Source: Blattabacterium cuenoti
GTDB taxonomy: Bacteria > Bacteroidota > Bacteroidia > Flavobacteriales > Blattabacteriaceae
Direction: 5' to 3'
Length of the DNA: 64,000 nucleotides
NCBI RefSeq assembly: GCF_014251315.1
Contig: NZ_CP059185.1
Location: 391,017 to 455,016, forward strand
Within the stretch, counting starts at the first letter, position 1. Each line of letters starts with the position of its first letter. This document shows positions 40,261 to 49,629 of this stretch, in pieces. A program made the position numbers and the translations under genes. The notes beneath the pieces were generated by a model. The model saw only the letters and a list, made by a program, of their open reading frames with translations, was not told where the DNA came from and searched no databases.

Positions 40261-41661
40261 TTATAAATGAATAGCTTTTCCATAAGCATGAGCTATAGAT
40301 TCTATAATAGATTCACTTAATGAAGGATGAGGGTGTATACTCTCCAAAATTTCATGACTGGTTGATTCTAATTTTCTAGCAACAACTACTTCTGGAATCA
40401 AATCTGTAACATGATTTCCTATCATATGACATCCTAACCACTCATCATATTTATCATCAAAAATAACTTTTACGAAACCATCCGTATTCTCATCAGAAAT
40501 AGCTCTACCCAAAGCGCTAAAAGGAAATTTTCCTACTTTTATTTGAAATCCTTTCTCCTTAGATTCTTTCTCTGTATAACCTACTGAAGCTATTTCAGGA
40601 AGTGAATAAACACATTTTGGAATATTATTATAATCTATTTTTTTACAATTTAAACCTTTGATATTTTCAATGCAATTTATGGCCTCATTAGAGGCTACAT
40701 GAGCTAAAGAAGGAGTTTTAATTACGTCTCCAATAGCATAATATCCATCTATATTTGTACGATAATTTTCGTCTACAACTATAAATCCTTTTTCTGTTTG
40801 AATTCCTACTTCTTCCAGTCCGATATGTTTAACATTGGGAACAACTCCTATTGCATATAGGATCGTATCTGCTTTTAATACAAGATTTTTCAATGATAAT
40901 GTTTTAATATCAATGATTACTTCATTATTTTCAGTATTATATATAATTTGATTTATACTAGAAGATACATAGCTTTTAATTCCTATTTTATCAAAACAAC
41001 GTTTCAAATAATCAGATATATCATCATCTCCACTAGGAAATAACTTAGGACATATTTCTATAATAGTAACTTTTGTTCCCATAGAATGATAAAAATAAGC
41101 CAATTCCAATCCTATAGAACCAGACCCTATAATTATCATTTTTTTTGGTAATGAAGAGAGAGACAGAGCTTCTTTATATGTTATAATTTTTTTTCGATCA
41201 TATTGAATTTCTGTATCTATTTTAGGAATAGCTCCAGTAGAAATAATAATATGTGAAGCAGAGTATTCTCCTATACTTTTTTCATTTTTAAAAATTTCTA
41301 TTTTTTTTCTTTTCTTTAACTGTGCATTTCCATAGATAACATGAACTCCATTTTTTTTCATCAAAAATAAAATCCCTTTTTTTATTTGATCTACGATTCT
41401 TCTACTTTTAGAAATAATTTCAGGATAATTTATTTCAATATTTTCATTTTTTATCCCAAACAATTCTCCATTTTTCTTTATAGATTGCAAAATTTTGGCA
41501 CTATTCAAAAGTGATTTAGTAGGAATACAACCCCAATTTAGGCATATACCTCCAAGAGATTCTTTTTCTACTATAGCAGTTTTCATTCCAAGTTGTGCTG
41601 CACGTATAGAAGCTACATAACCTCCAGGACCACTACCTAAAATAATAACATCAAAATGCAT
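40261..41661 (-). CDS. lpdA: Dihydrolipoyl dehydrogenase
   Basis: 466 residues; the FAD-dependent E3 component of 2-oxoacid dehydrogenases and the glycine cleavage system. It shows ILGSGPGGYVASIRAAQLG (FAD), GGICLNWGCIPTKSLL (redox disulfide), IIGSGSIGLELAYFY (NAD), YAIGDV and the catalytic HPHPSLSES. gcvT, a partner in glycine cleavage, is at 61647. A 152-base gap precedes adk downstream, and a 139-base divergent gap lies upstream. Confidence 0.98.
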   Translation of the reverse strand: MHFDVIILGSGPGGYVASIRAAQLGMKTAIVEKESLGGICLNWGCIPTKSLLNSAKILQSIKKNGELFGIKNENIEINYPEIISKSRRIVDQIKKGILFLMKKNGVHVIYGNAQLKKRKKIEIFKNEKSIGEYSASHIIISTGAIPKIDTEIQYDRKKIITYKEALSLSSLPKKMIIIGSGSIGLELAYFYHSMGTKVTIIEICPKLFPSGDDDISDYLKRCFDKIGIKSYVSSSINQIIYNTENNEVIIDIKTLSLKNLVLKADTILYAIGVVPNVKHIGLEEVGIQTEKGFIVVDENYRTNIDGYYAIGDVIKTPSLAHVASNEAINCIENIKGLNCKKIDYNNIPKCVYSLPEIASVGYTEKESKEKGFQIKVGKFPFSALGRAISDENTDGFVKVIFDDKYDEWLGCHMIGNHVTDLIPEVVVARKLESTSHEILESIHPHPSLSESIIESIAHAYGKAIHL

Positions 41662-41765
41662 AATCGTATTTATAAATAAATAAATTTACAGATTTTTCTG
41701 TTCAATATTAATTTCCTAAAGAAAAAACAATAAAAGTTCTTTATTCGTATGAATAATAATATATA

Positions 41766-41773
41766 TAAATTTG
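41766..41773 (+). promoter_or_regulatory. Candidate Bacteroidota -7 promoter element of the transaldolase gene
   Basis: TAAATTTG is a perfect match to TAnnTTTG and lies 27 bases before the ATG at 41801. A TTCG at 41744-41747 could serve as a weak -33 element. The nearby palindrome TTATTC-GTAT-GAATAA (41741-41756) overlaps that region and could be an operator. Confidence 0.45.
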
Positions 41774-41800
41774 TTTATATTTTTAGTACAAAAAAGAAAT

Positions 41801-42463
41801 ATGAAATTTTTCATAGATACAGCTAATTTAAAAGAAATAGATGAAGCGAGATCATTGGGGATGTTAGATGGAGTCACAACAAATCCATCTTTGATATCAA
41901 AGGAATCTGTCTCAAATCAAAAAGAAATTCAAAAACATTATATATCTATATGTGAACGTTTAAAAAATGATGAAAATGTAAGTGCAGAAGTTATCAGCAC
42001 TAATTATATTGATATGATTAAAGAAGGAGAAAAACTTTCACTTCTCCATCCCAGAATTGTGGTCAAAATTCCTATGACAAAAAATGGAATCAAGGCCATT
42101 AAATATTTTTCTAATAAAATGATTAAAACAAACTGCACTCTCATTTTTTCTACAGGACAAGCTCTACTAGCAGCTAAGGCTGGAGCTAATTACGTTTCTC
42201 CATTTGTGGGTAGATTAGATGATGTGTCTTATAATGGATTAAATCTGATACAAGAAATAAAAAATGTGTATGATAATTATGATTTTGATACCAAAATATT
42301 GGCAGCTTCTATACGTCATTCTTTACACATTATAGAATGTTCCAAAATTGGTATACATGCTGTTACCTCTCCTATAAATGTTATTTATTCTTTATTAAAT
42401 CATCCATTAACTAATATAGGACTAGAAAAATTTATAAAAGATTTTCATAGAAAAATAAAATAA
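41801..42463 (+). CDS. tal: Transaldolase (small fructose-6-phosphate aldolase-like type)
   Basis: 220 residues from the ATG at 41801 (MKFFIDTANLKEIDEA). The TTG at 41771 opens a longer frame but does not fit the family. It transfers dihydroxyacetone units in the pentose phosphate pathway. It shows GVTTNPSLISKE and the Schiff-base region VVKIPMTKNGIKAI, then FSTGQALLAAKAGANYVSPFVGRLDD and AASIRHSLHI. It abuts rpoZ tail to tail. Confidence 0.92.
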   Translation: MKFFIDTANLKEIDEARSLGMLDGVTTNPSLISKESVSNQKEIQKHYISICERLKNDENVSAEVISTNYIDMIKEGEKLSLLHPRIVVKIPMTKNGIKAIKYFSNKMIKTNCTLIFSTGQALLAAKAGANYVSPFVGRLDDVSYNGLNLIQEIKNVYDNYDFDTKILAASIRHSLHIIECSKIGIHAVTSPINVIYSLLNHPLTNIGLEKFIKDFHRKIK

Positions 42464-42775
42464 TCAAACTTTTATTTTTCCATTTAATAAATATTGAATA
42501 GAAATAGATGTAGATTTTGGTAGTTTTTCATATAATTTTGATAATTCAATTTGTTCTTTATTTTCAAAGATTTCTTCTAAATTATTTTTATTCAAAAAAT
42601 TGAATTCTTCTAATTTAGAATCTAAATCTTTTTTAATTTGATTATTGATTTTCTGACATATATTTTCTAATATGCATATAGTTTCATATATATTTTTTCC
42701 CGATATTTTTTCCAATTGAACACGATCTACAGTTTCCGTATTTATTGGAACATTAATATTTTTTAAAAAATTCAT
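42464..42775 (-). CDS. rpoZ: RNA polymerase omega subunit (Bacteroidota type)
   Basis: 103 residues. It resembles Bacteroidota RpoZ-like proteins: NIYETICILENICQKINNQIKKDL, a LEEFNF stretch, EEIFENKEQIELSKLYEKLPKS and a short hydrophilic tail. The location after bamD matches the order I know from flavobacteria. The canonical omega sequence of proteobacteria is not seen, so the call rests on this family likeness and context. Confidence 0.82.
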   Translation of the reverse strand: MNFLKNINVPINTETVDRVQLEKISGKNIYETICILENICQKINNQIKKDLDSKLEEFNFLNKNNLEEIFENKEQIELSKLYEKLPKSTSISIQYLLNGKIKV

Positions 42776-42785
42776 AAAAAATTTA

Positions 42786-43319
42786 TTATTGTTTTAATTT
42801 TTTATATAAAATCTTTAATTTTTTTGCATTAGAAGAATACGAAAAATCGTTCATATATTTTTCGTATGATTTTACAAAATCTTTTTTCTTAGAAAGTTGA
42901 TATTGAGATACGCAAATTTTATACATAACTTTTTCTTTGAAACGGCTTTCTGGAAAATCGTTAATAAGATCTTGAAAGTAAATCAAAGAAGCCTGATATC
43001 TACCCATTAGAAAATAAGAATTAGCAATGCAATAATTTTTTTTTTCTATCTTTTTTAACAAATTATCAAGTAATCTATAAGCTTCTTTAATTTTTGAACT
43101 ATCAGGATATTCTTTAATAAATTGATTGAATTTGTTAATTGCAATGTTAGTCTTTGTTTGATCTAAATCAAAATTTAGAGATGAAAAATAATGACGTTTT
43201 CCTTGTTCAAATAGGGTTTCTTCTTCTGAAAGAACTGATTTTTTTTCTGGTAAAAAAGAACATCCTTCAAAAAGGAAATTAATAAATAACACTGATATCA
43301 GAAAAATAATTCTAATCAC
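42786..43319 (-). CDS. bamD: Outer membrane assembly lipoprotein BamD, shortened
   Basis: 177 residues from a GTG start that overlaps the ferritin stop (GTGA). A signal peptide with lipobox FEGC lies at residues 1-20. Tetratricopeptide-type helices follow (LFEQGKRHYFSSLNF, YFLMGRYQASLIYFQDLINDFPES, QYQLSKKKDFVKSYEKYMNDF). Relatives have about 260 residues, so the C-terminal repeats are lost. It should act with BamA in inserting outer-membrane proteins. Confidence 0.85.
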   Translation of the reverse strand: MIRIIFLISVLFINFLFEGCSFLPEKKSVLSEEETLFEQGKRHYFSSLNFDLDQTKTNIAINKFNQFIKEYPDSSKIKEAYRLLDNLLKKIEKKNYCIANSYFLMGRYQASLIYFQDLINDFPESRFKEKVMYKICVSQYQLSKKKDFVKSYEKYMNDFSYSSNAKKLKILYKKLKQ

Positions 43320-43819
43320 AATTTTTTATTTTTATGAAAATTTTTCATATCTCTGTCAAATAAATATAATCCCCCTTTATCTTCTCCTATTAATTCAATT
43401 TTATCTAAAATCATTTTACTTAAAGCTTCTTCTTCTACCTGTTCTTCAACATACCATTGAAGAAAATTATATGTAAAATAATCTTTTTCATGCAAAGAAA
43501 TTTCTACTAAAAAATTTATTTCCTTAGAAATTTTTTTCTCATGTTCAAACAATATCATAAATAATTCCCTTAAGGATCTGTATGTTATATTCATTGTTGA
43601 GATATTATTCAAAACAACATTTCCTCCTCTTTTATTAATATATCTAATTAACTTTAACATATGTGTTCTTTCTTCATTTGAATGATCATACAGAAATTCA
43701 CATATTCCTTCATAACCTTTTTTTTCCACCCAAGAAGCCATATATAAATATAATTGAGAAGATTCTGATTCTTTATTTAATTGTCTTATTAATCCCGTTT
43801 GTATTTTTTCACTGAACAT
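43316..43819 (-). CDS. ftnA: Ferritin
   Basis: 167 residues; non-haem iron-storage protein. The four-helix bundle shows NKESESSQLYLYMASWVEKKGYEG, the ferroxidase motif NEERTHMLKLIRYINKRGG, and FLQWYVEEQVEEEALSKMILDKIELIGEDKGGLYLFD. These Glu and His positions fit the catalytic H-type. It lies between dapA and bamD on one strand with 4-base and 17-base junctions. Confidence 0.95.
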   Translation of the reverse strand: MFSEKIQTGLIRQLNKESESSQLYLYMASWVEKKGYEGICEFLYDHSNEERTHMLKLIRYINKRGGNVVLNNISTMNITYRSLRELFMILFEHEKKISKEINFLVEISLHEKDYFTYNFLQWYVEEQVEEEALSKMILDKIELIGEDKGGLYLFDRDMKNFHKNKKL

Positions 43820-43836
43820 ATTATATTTTTATAAAG

Positions 43837-44724
43837 TTATGAATTATTTATTTTCTTTAATGAATGTAAAATCTTTTTTCTTAAAGATGAAGTTCCCATT
43901 AATAATGGTAATCTTACATATGGATCACATATTCCTATTATATTTAGGAAAGTTTTAATCCCTGTAGGATTTCCTTCTTCATAAATAAGATCTATTATTT
44001 TAATAATTTTGTAAAAAATTAAAAAAGCTTTTTTTACATCGTTATTTCTCGCTAGAGAAATCATATTAGAAATTTGATCAGGCATTCCTTGAGCAATAAC
44101 AGAAATAACACCTTCTCCTCCACCTAACACAACAGGTAAGGTTATAAAATCATCTCCTGATATTACACTAAAATTTTCTGGTTTATGTTCTAAAATTTTA
44201 TAAGATTGTAAAATATTTCCGGAAGCTTCTTTTATCCCTATTATATTTTTGAAATCAAAAGCTAAACGTAAAGCAGTATCCGGAATAATATTAGATCCTG
44301 TTCTTTTAGGAACGTTATAAAGAATTATGTCGGCATCTGTACAATTGACAATAGATTTAAAATGTTGATATATTCCTTCTTGAGAAGGCCTATTGTAATA
44401 AGGAGAAACCGAAAGAATAGCATAAAAATCCGATAAGTTTTTTATGCTATTTATTCTTTTTATAACGTCTTTTGTATTATTCCCTCCTATTCCTAATATT
44501 AAAGGAATTTTTTTATAATTAGCGTTTTGAATACATTTTATAATGTCCGATTTTTCTTCCTTTTTTAAAGTAGCTGTTTCTGCTGTTGTTCCCAATGCAA
44601 CTAAATAATCAACATTATTATCTACTACATATTTTACAAGATTTTCAAGTCCGTTGAAGTCAATTGTTCCATCCTTTTTAAAAGGAGTAACTAACGCTAC
44701 ACCTGTTCCATATAATTTTTTCAT
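43837..44724 (-). CDS. dapA: 4-hydroxy-tetrahydrodipicolinate synthase
   Basis: 295 residues; first committed enzyme of lysine and diaminopimelate synthesis, condensing pyruvate with aspartate semialdehyde. It shows GTGVALVTPFKKDGTID, LGTTAETATL, ILYNVPKRTGSNI (catalytic Tyr) and GIKEASGN (Schiff-base Lys). The end of the barrel carries GEGVISVIAQGMP. Lysine supply to the host is a known role of Blattabacterium. Confidence 0.97.
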   Translation of the reverse strand: MKKLYGTGVALVTPFKKDGTIDFNGLENLVKYVVDNNVDYLVALGTTAETATLKKEEKSDIIKCIQNANYKKIPLILGIGGNNTKDVIKRINSIKNLSDFYAILSVSPYYNRPSQEGIYQHFKSIVNCTDADIILYNVPKRTGSNIIPDTALRLAFDFKNIIGIKEASGNILQSYKILEHKPENFSVISGDDFITLPVVLGGGEGVISVIAQGMPDQISNMISLARNNDVKKAFLIFYKIIKIIDLIYEEGNPTGIKTFLNIIGICDPYVRLPLLMGTSSLRKKILHSLKKINNS

Positions 44725-44820
44725 AGATGAAGTTTACTACATTTGATATTTATTATTTTGATATATTTAATCATTATTTGAAAAAATAAAAACAGATGTA
44801 AGCGCACATAGAAATAATGA

Positions 44821-45093
44821 CTAATAATCTTTTTTTGCTCTTGGTCTAGCTGCAGATACAATGATATTCCTCCCCATAAATTCTGTTCCATTTAATTTTT
44901 CTATAGCTTGCTTGGCATTTTCTTCATTAGACATTTCTATAAATCCAAACCCTTTACTTCTTTTACTCGAAGTAGATTCATCAAAAATAATCTTGGCATG
45001 AGTAACCTCTCCTATAGATTCGAAATATTTTTTCAATTCTTGTTCTGTCATATCATAAGATAAATTACCTACGTATAGTTTCGTATTGTCCAT
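44821..45093 (-). CDS. Small RNA-binding protein with a single RRM
   Basis: 90 residues from the ATG at 45093 (MDNTKLYVGNLSYDM); the longer frame to 45120 adds a non-family hydrophobic stretch. One RNA-recognition motif fills the protein: RNP2 is KLYVGNL and RNP1 is KGFGFIEM. The tail is short (ARPRAKKDY). Similar cold-shock-associated RRM proteins are common in Bacteroidota and Cyanobacteria. The RNA targets are unknown. A 96-base gap separates it from dapA. Confidence 0.9.
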   Translation of the reverse strand: MDNTKLYVGNLSYDMTEQELKKYFESIGEVTHAKIIFDESTSSKRSKGFGFIEMSNEENAKQAIEKLNGTEFMGRNIIVSAARPRAKKDY

Positions 45094-45117
45094 ATTAAAA
45101 ATAAATTGTTTTAAAAG

Positions 45118-45125
45118 CAAATTTA
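45118..45125 (-). promoter_or_regulatory. Candidate -7 promoter element of the RRM protein gene
   Basis: Read on the minus strand the bases are TAAATTTG, a perfect match to TAnnTTTG and identical to the box before the transaldolase gene. It lies 24 bases upstream of the ATG at 45093. No clear TTTG-like -33 element is seen at the expected distance. Confidence 0.45.
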
Positions 45126-45296
45126 GAGAAATATTTTTTCTAAAAAAGAAAAATATATTACTTGAATCAAAAGCAGTTTAAATAATGATTTATTTTTTTA
45201 TTAAAAAAAAGTTTAAAAAAGGATAAAAAATGAATTTTTTAAATTTTTTGTATTAAATTGGAAAATTTTTTTCAATAATTATAAAAAATACCTTTA

Positions 45297-46469
45297 ATGA
45301 ATAATTTTTCTATTGTTTCATCATTATTGGATAATGATTTTTATAAATTTACAATGCAAAATGCTATTATTAAATTATTTCCATTAGTAAAAGCTAAATA
45401 TGAATTTATAAATAGAGGAAAACACTCTTTTCCTAAGAATTTTGCTAAAATTCTAAAGGAAAACCTAAACAAAATGGCTTATTTAAAACTTTCAAATGAA
45501 GAAAGAATTTTTTTGGAAAAACACTGCCCCTATTTAGATTCTAAATATTTAGATTTTTTAAAAAAATATCAATATAATCCAAAAGAAGTAAATATATTTC
45601 AAAAAGGAGAGAATATACGAATGTATATAGAAGGATTATGGAGTCGTACTATATTGTGGGAAGTTCCTTTAATGGCCATTATATCTGAATTATATTATAA
45701 ATTAACCGGAGCTAAAAATGTTTCAGAAAATAAAATTATAAGTATAACAAAAGAAAAATTAAAAAAATATAAAAAATTACAAGTTAAAATTGGAGAATAT
45801 GGAACTAGAAGAAGATATTCTTATCAAGTACATAAATTAGTTTTAAAAATTTTAAAAGAAGAAGGCGAACCTTTTTTTATAGGAAGCAGTAATCTTCATC
45901 TTTCTCATGTTTTTTCAATAAAACCAATAGGAACTCATGGACATGAATGGGTAATGTTTCATGGAGCAAAATATGGATTTAATATAGCAGATCGAATTGC
46001 TATGGAAAACTGGTTGAATATTTACAAAGGTAATTTAGGAATAGCTTTATCCGATACATATACTTCTCCAATTTTTTTTAAAAATTTTAATAAAAAACTT
46101 TCAAATATTTTTAAAGGAGTAAGACACGATAGTGGAGATCCAATTTTCTTTGCTAAAGAGACTATAAAACATTACAAAAAATTGAAAATCAATCCTACAA
46201 GAAAAAAAATTATATTTTCAGATAATTTGAATCCATGTAAAGTAGCTTATATTTCTTCTTTTTGCAAAAAAAAAATAAATACTTGTTTTGGAATAGGAAC
46301 AAATTTTACTAATGATGTAGGTTTTCCTTCTATGAATATTGTCATAAAAATGGTAAAAGCTCTTCCAGAAGAAAAATGGATATCAGTAGTCAAACTTTCT
46401 AATGTTAAAGAAAAATCTACAGGAAAAAAAAATATGATTTTTTTGGCCAAAAAGATCCTTCATATATAA
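45297..46469 (+). CDS. pncB: Nicotinate phosphoribosyltransferase
   Basis: 390 residues. Makes nicotinate mononucleotide for NAD from nicotinate, ATP and phosphoribosyl pyrophosphate. It shows LLDNDFYKFTMQNAI, GEYGTRRRYSYQ, the phosphorylatable His in GTHGHEWVMFHGA, SDTYTSPIFF and GVRHDSGDP, and a C-terminal GIGTNFTNDVG. It suggests uptake or salvage of nicotinate from the host. The 203-base gap upstream, shared with the divergent RRM gene, shows no other clear feature. Confidence 0.96.
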   Translation: MNNFSIVSSLLDNDFYKFTMQNAIIKLFPLVKAKYEFINRGKHSFPKNFAKILKENLNKMAYLKLSNEERIFLEKHCPYLDSKYLDFLKKYQYNPKEVNIFQKGENIRMYIEGLWSRTILWEVPLMAIISELYYKLTGAKNVSENKIISITKEKLKKYKKLQVKIGEYGTRRRYSYQVHKLVLKILKEEGEPFFIGSSNLHLSHVFSIKPIGTHGHEWVMFHGAKYGFNIADRIAMENWLNIYKGNLGIALSDTYTSPIFFKNFNKKLSNIFKGVRHDSGDPIFFAKETIKHYKKLKINPTRKKIIFSDNLNPCKVAYISSFCKKKINTCFGIGTNFTNDVGFPSMNIVIKMVKALPEEKWISVVKLSNVKEKSTGKKNMIFLAKKILHI

Positions 46470-46487
46470 GAGTTTTTTTTATCTATG

Positions 46488-46504
46488 ACATAATGACATT
46501 ATGT
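46488..46504. promoter_or_regulatory. Perfect 8-1-8 palindrome between pncB and miaB
   Basis: Arms ACATAATG and CATTATGT flank a central A. It starts 18 bases after the pncB stop and ends 42 bases before the miaB ATG. The 12 bases CATAATGACATT (46489-46500) recur exactly in the palindrome upstream of groES. As RNA it could fold into a 6-bp stem with a 5-base loop followed by ATTTTTATT, so a weak pncB terminator is an alternative to an operator. Confidence 0.4.
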
Positions 46505-46546
46505 ATTTTTATTGTAGTATGTATATATTAATAAAAATATAAAAAT

Positions 46547-47887
46547 ATGTATATGAAAAACAAAAGTTTTTATATTGAAAATTATGGTTGTCAAATGAAT
46601 ATATCAGATAGTGATATTATTACTTCTATTTTATTAAATAATGGTTTTATTTTATCTGAAAATTTAAATCAAGCAAACGTAATTTTGTTAAATGCTTGTT
46701 CTATTAGAGAAAAAGCAGAATTAACTCTAAAAAAAAAATTGGAACAATTAAAATTTTTAAAAAAAAAGAAAAGAATTTGGATTGGTATTATAGGATGTTT
46801 TTCAAAAAAAATTAAAAATTTTTTTTTGCAGGAAAAAATGGCTGATTTTTTTGTAAATCCAGATTCTTATAGAGAAATTCATAATTTTATTTATTATTCT
46901 ATAGCAGGAAAACAGTATTCTCATTTTTCTAAAAAAAATGAAACTTATTCGGACATAAGTTTTGTAAAAACATCACATAATAAAAACAAAATAACAACTT
47001 TTTTAAGTATAACAAGAGGTTGTAACAATATGTGCACATTTTGTATCGTACCTTTTACCAGGGGAAGAGAAAGAAGTAGTGATCCATATTCCATAATTGA
47101 TCAATGTAAACGTTTGTATCAAAACGGATATAAAGAAATAACTCTTTTAGGGCAAAATGTAGATTCTTATTCGTGGACAGAGATGATTCATAATCAGAAA
47201 AATATTGTAGAATTTTCAAAACTACTGGATCTTTTAGCTAAAGAAATTCCTCTTATGAGAATCAGATTTTCTACATCTAATCCTCATGATATGTCTGATA
47301 AAGTATTAGAAGTAATTTCTAAACATAGAAATATTTGTAAACATATTCATTTACCTGTTCAATCTGGAAGCAATAAAATATTAAAATTAATGAACAGAAA
47401 ATATACACGGGAAAAATATCTTTTATTAGTTAAAAAAATTAAAAATATTATACCTGAATGTTCTATTTCTCATGATATCATGACCGGATTTTGTAACGAA
47501 AATGAAGAAGACCATCAAGAGACCATAAGTTTAATGAATGAAATCAAATATAATTATGGTTACATGTTTTCTTATTCTTCTAGGCCTGGGACTTATGCAT
47601 ATAGAAAATTTCAAGATAATGTTCCTGAAGATATAAAAAAAAGACGATTAAAAGAGATTATTGATTTGCAAATCAAACATTCATTTTATAGAATGCAAGA
47701 GCATTTAGGAAAAGTAGAAGAAGTTTTAATAGAAGGAGAATCAAAAAGAAATAATCAGTATTGGTATGGAAGAAATACACAGAATTTAATCGTAGTTTTT
47801 CCTAAAAAAACTTTAAATGTAGGAGATACAGCCTATGTAGAAATAATAGATACAACATCTGCTACTTTAATAGGAAAACAAAAATAA
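46547..47887 (+). CDS. miaB: tRNA-2-methylthio-N6-dimethylallyladenosine synthase
   Basis: 446 residues; radical SAM methylthiotransferase that modifies A37 in tRNAs. The N-terminal iron-sulfur domain has Cys in NYGCQMNISDSD, LNACSIREKAE and IGCFSKK. The radical SAM motif is TRGCNNMCTFCIVPFTRGRERS (CxxxCxxC), and a C-terminal TRAM domain follows. A second ATG lies two codons downstream. It is the first gene of the run miaB - activator - lptE - secG. Confidence 0.97.
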   Translation: MYMKNKSFYIENYGCQMNISDSDIITSILLNNGFILSENLNQANVILLNACSIREKAELTLKKKLEQLKFLKKKKRIWIGIIGCFSKKIKNFFLQEKMADFFVNPDSYREIHNFIYYSIAGKQYSHFSKKNETYSDISFVKTSHNKNKITTFLSITRGCNNMCTFCIVPFTRGRERSSDPYSIIDQCKRLYQNGYKEITLLGQNVDSYSWTEMIHNQKNIVEFSKLLDLLAKEIPLMRIRFSTSNPHDMSDKVLEVISKHRNICKHIHLPVQSGSNKILKLMNRKYTREKYLLLVKKIKNIIPECSISHDIMTGFCNENEEDHQETISLMNEIKYNYGYMFSYSSRPGTYAYRKFQDNVPEDIKKRRLKEIIDLQIKHSFYRMQEHLGKVEEVLIEGESKRNNQYWYGRNTQNLIVVFPKKTLNVGDTAYVEIIDTTSATLIGKQK

Positions 47888-47890
47888 AAT

Positions 47891-49135
47891 ATGGAATCCG
47901 TTTCTATCCAAAATATAAAACAAAAATTTGGAATCATTGGATATGATTACGCTTTACATAGAGCCTTAGAAAAGGCTATACAAGTAGCTCCTACTGATAT
48001 TTCTGTATTAGTTCTTGGAGAAAGTGGGGTCGGTAAAGAATTTATACCTAAAATTATTCATCAATATTCTTGCAGAAAGCATCATGGTTATATTGCAGTA
48101 AATTGTGGAGCTATTCCAGAAGGAACCATTGATAGTGAACTTTTTGGACATGAAAAAGGTTCTTTTACAGGAGCAACAAGCATGCGTAAAGGTTATTTTG
48201 AAGGATCAAATGGAGGAACAATCTTTTTAGATGAAGTCGGCGAACTTCCTTTAACTACACAAGTCCGTCTTCTTAGGATATTGGAATCTGGAGAATTTAT
48301 TAAAGTAGGATCTTCTAAAATTCAAAAAACTAATATACGTATTGTTGCTGCTACTAATTTGAATATGATAGAATCCATACAAAAAGGAAAATTTAGAGAA
48401 GATTTATATTATCGTCTAAATACAGTACAAATTAATGTTCCTCCTTTACGTTTTCGTAAAAACGATATTAAATTTTTATTTAAAAAATTTTCCAATGATT
48501 TTGCAGAAAAATATCATATGCCTCCAGTAACGTTAACTGATGAATCTTTAAGATATTTGGAAGATTATTCTTGGCCTGGAAATATTAGACAATTAAAAAA
48601 TCTCACAGAACAAATTTCTGTGGTGGAAACTAAACGTGAAATTTCTGTAGAAAAATTAAAAGAATATATTCCAGAAAATATTCCATCGATATCTTTTTCT
48701 AATCATAATGTAATAGAAACATCTTTTCATGATAGAGAAAGAGATTTTCTTTATCAAATTTTATTTGATATGAAAAAAAATTTTAATGATTTAAAAAGTA
48801 TTACTTTTCAATTAATTAAAAATAATTCCGATGATAAATTTTTCGAAGAAAATCAACAACTTATGGAAAAAGTTTTTGGAAAAATAATTCATAATAGAGA
48901 TGATTCCATTTTTCAGCTAGAAGATTCTTCTAAGTCTGAAGAAGATTTAGATTATGAAGAAGTAGAAGAAGATTTATCCAAAAACGAGTTATCTTCTTTT
49001 TCTTTACAAAAGAAAGAAATTGAATTTATTCAAAAAGCTTTGAAAAAAAATAATGGAAGAAGAAGAAAAACTGCAAAAGAATTAGGAATCTCAGAGAGGA
49101 CTTTATACAGAAAAATTAAACAGTATGGCTTATAA
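47891..49135 (+). CDS. Sigma54-dependent transcriptional activator without a sensor domain
   Basis: 414 residues. The AAA+ sigma54-activation domain starts almost at the N-terminus: Walker A GESGVGKE (43-50), sigma54-contact loop GSFTGA (90-95, usual form GAFTGA), Walker B TIFLDE (110-115), FREDLYYRLN and WPGNIRQLKNL. After an acidic linker (about 310-370), a Fis-type helix-turn-helix ends the protein (GRRRKTAKELGISERTLYRK). No receiver or sensory domain is present, so its activity may be set by amount alone. It abuts miaB and overlaps lptE by 11 bases. Its retention implies that rpoN is kept elsewhere in the genome. Confidence 0.93.
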   Translation: MESVSIQNIKQKFGIIGYDYALHRALEKAIQVAPTDISVLVLGESGVGKEFIPKIIHQYSCRKHHGYIAVNCGAIPEGTIDSELFGHEKGSFTGATSMRKGYFEGSNGGTIFLDEVGELPLTTQVRLLRILESGEFIKVGSSKIQKTNIRIVAATNLNMIESIQKGKFREDLYYRLNTVQINVPPLRFRKNDIKFLFKKFSNDFAEKYHMPPVTLTDESLRYLEDYSWPGNIRQLKNLTEQISVVETKREISVEKLKEYIPENIPSISFSNHNVIETSFHDRERDFLYQILFDMKKNFNDLKSITFQLIKNNSDDKFFEENQQLMEKVFGKIIHNRDDSIFQLEDSSKSEEDLDYEEVEEDLSKNELSSFSLQKKEIEFIQKALKKNNGRRRKTAKELGISERTLYRKIKQYGL

Positions 49136-49610
49136 AAGATTTTTTTTTATTTTTATTTTCACATTTTCTATAATTAGTTGTTACCATTCTTCTATTTCAT
49201 CATTTTTTGATCCAAAAAAAACAATAGAAATAGGAGAAATTACAGAAGTAGTTAACATACCTAAAAGATCTATTTCTTTTGATTTCAAAAGAAATATTAT
49301 GGATTATATAATGAAACATAATCCTTCTAATTTAGTATTAAGAAATGGAGATGTCGTTTTAGAAGGTGTATTTTTGAATTACGCCATTATTCCAATGGAA
49401 AATTATCCGTTAAAAAAAATTAAAGTTACAGCAAAGATATATTACAGAGACAATTTTGAACCAGAAAAAAATTGGGAAGAAAGTTTTGTTGTGTCTGAAG
49501 AATTTTATAATAAAAAAAATTTCTTTTCAAAAGAAATTATTGATAAAATCATAGAAAAATTAACAGTTAAAGTATATCATAAAATATTTCATGATTCTTC
49601 CATACAATAA
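49125..49610 (+). CDS. lptE: LptE-like LPS-assembly lipoprotein
   Basis: 161 residues. A signal peptide with lipobox IISC ends near residue 19. The mature part contains VNIPKRSISFDFKRNIMDYIM, RNGDVVLEGVFLNYAI and a C-terminal helix, the pattern of Bacteroidota LptE-like proteins. LptE would plug LptD in the outer membrane. The call rests mainly on position between the sigma54 activator and secG, plus the lipobox and size. It overlaps the activator gene by 11 bases. Confidence 0.75.
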   Translation: MAYKRFFFIFIFTFSIISCYHSSISSFFDPKKTIEIGEITEVVNIPKRSISFDFKRNIMDYIMKHNPSNLVLRNGDVVLEGVFLNYAIIPMENYPLKKIKVTAKIYYRDNFEPEKNWEESFVVSEEFYNKKNFFSKEIIDKIIEKLTVKVYHKIFHDSSIQ

Positions 49611-49629
49611 TTGGTAATAAAATAAATAA

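Noticed and set aside
41741..41756. Palindrome TTATTC-GTAT-GAATAA upstream of tal as a separate regulatory feature
   Set aside because: Arms are only six bases of mostly A/T; expected by chance in such sequence. Mentioned only within the tal promoter entry.
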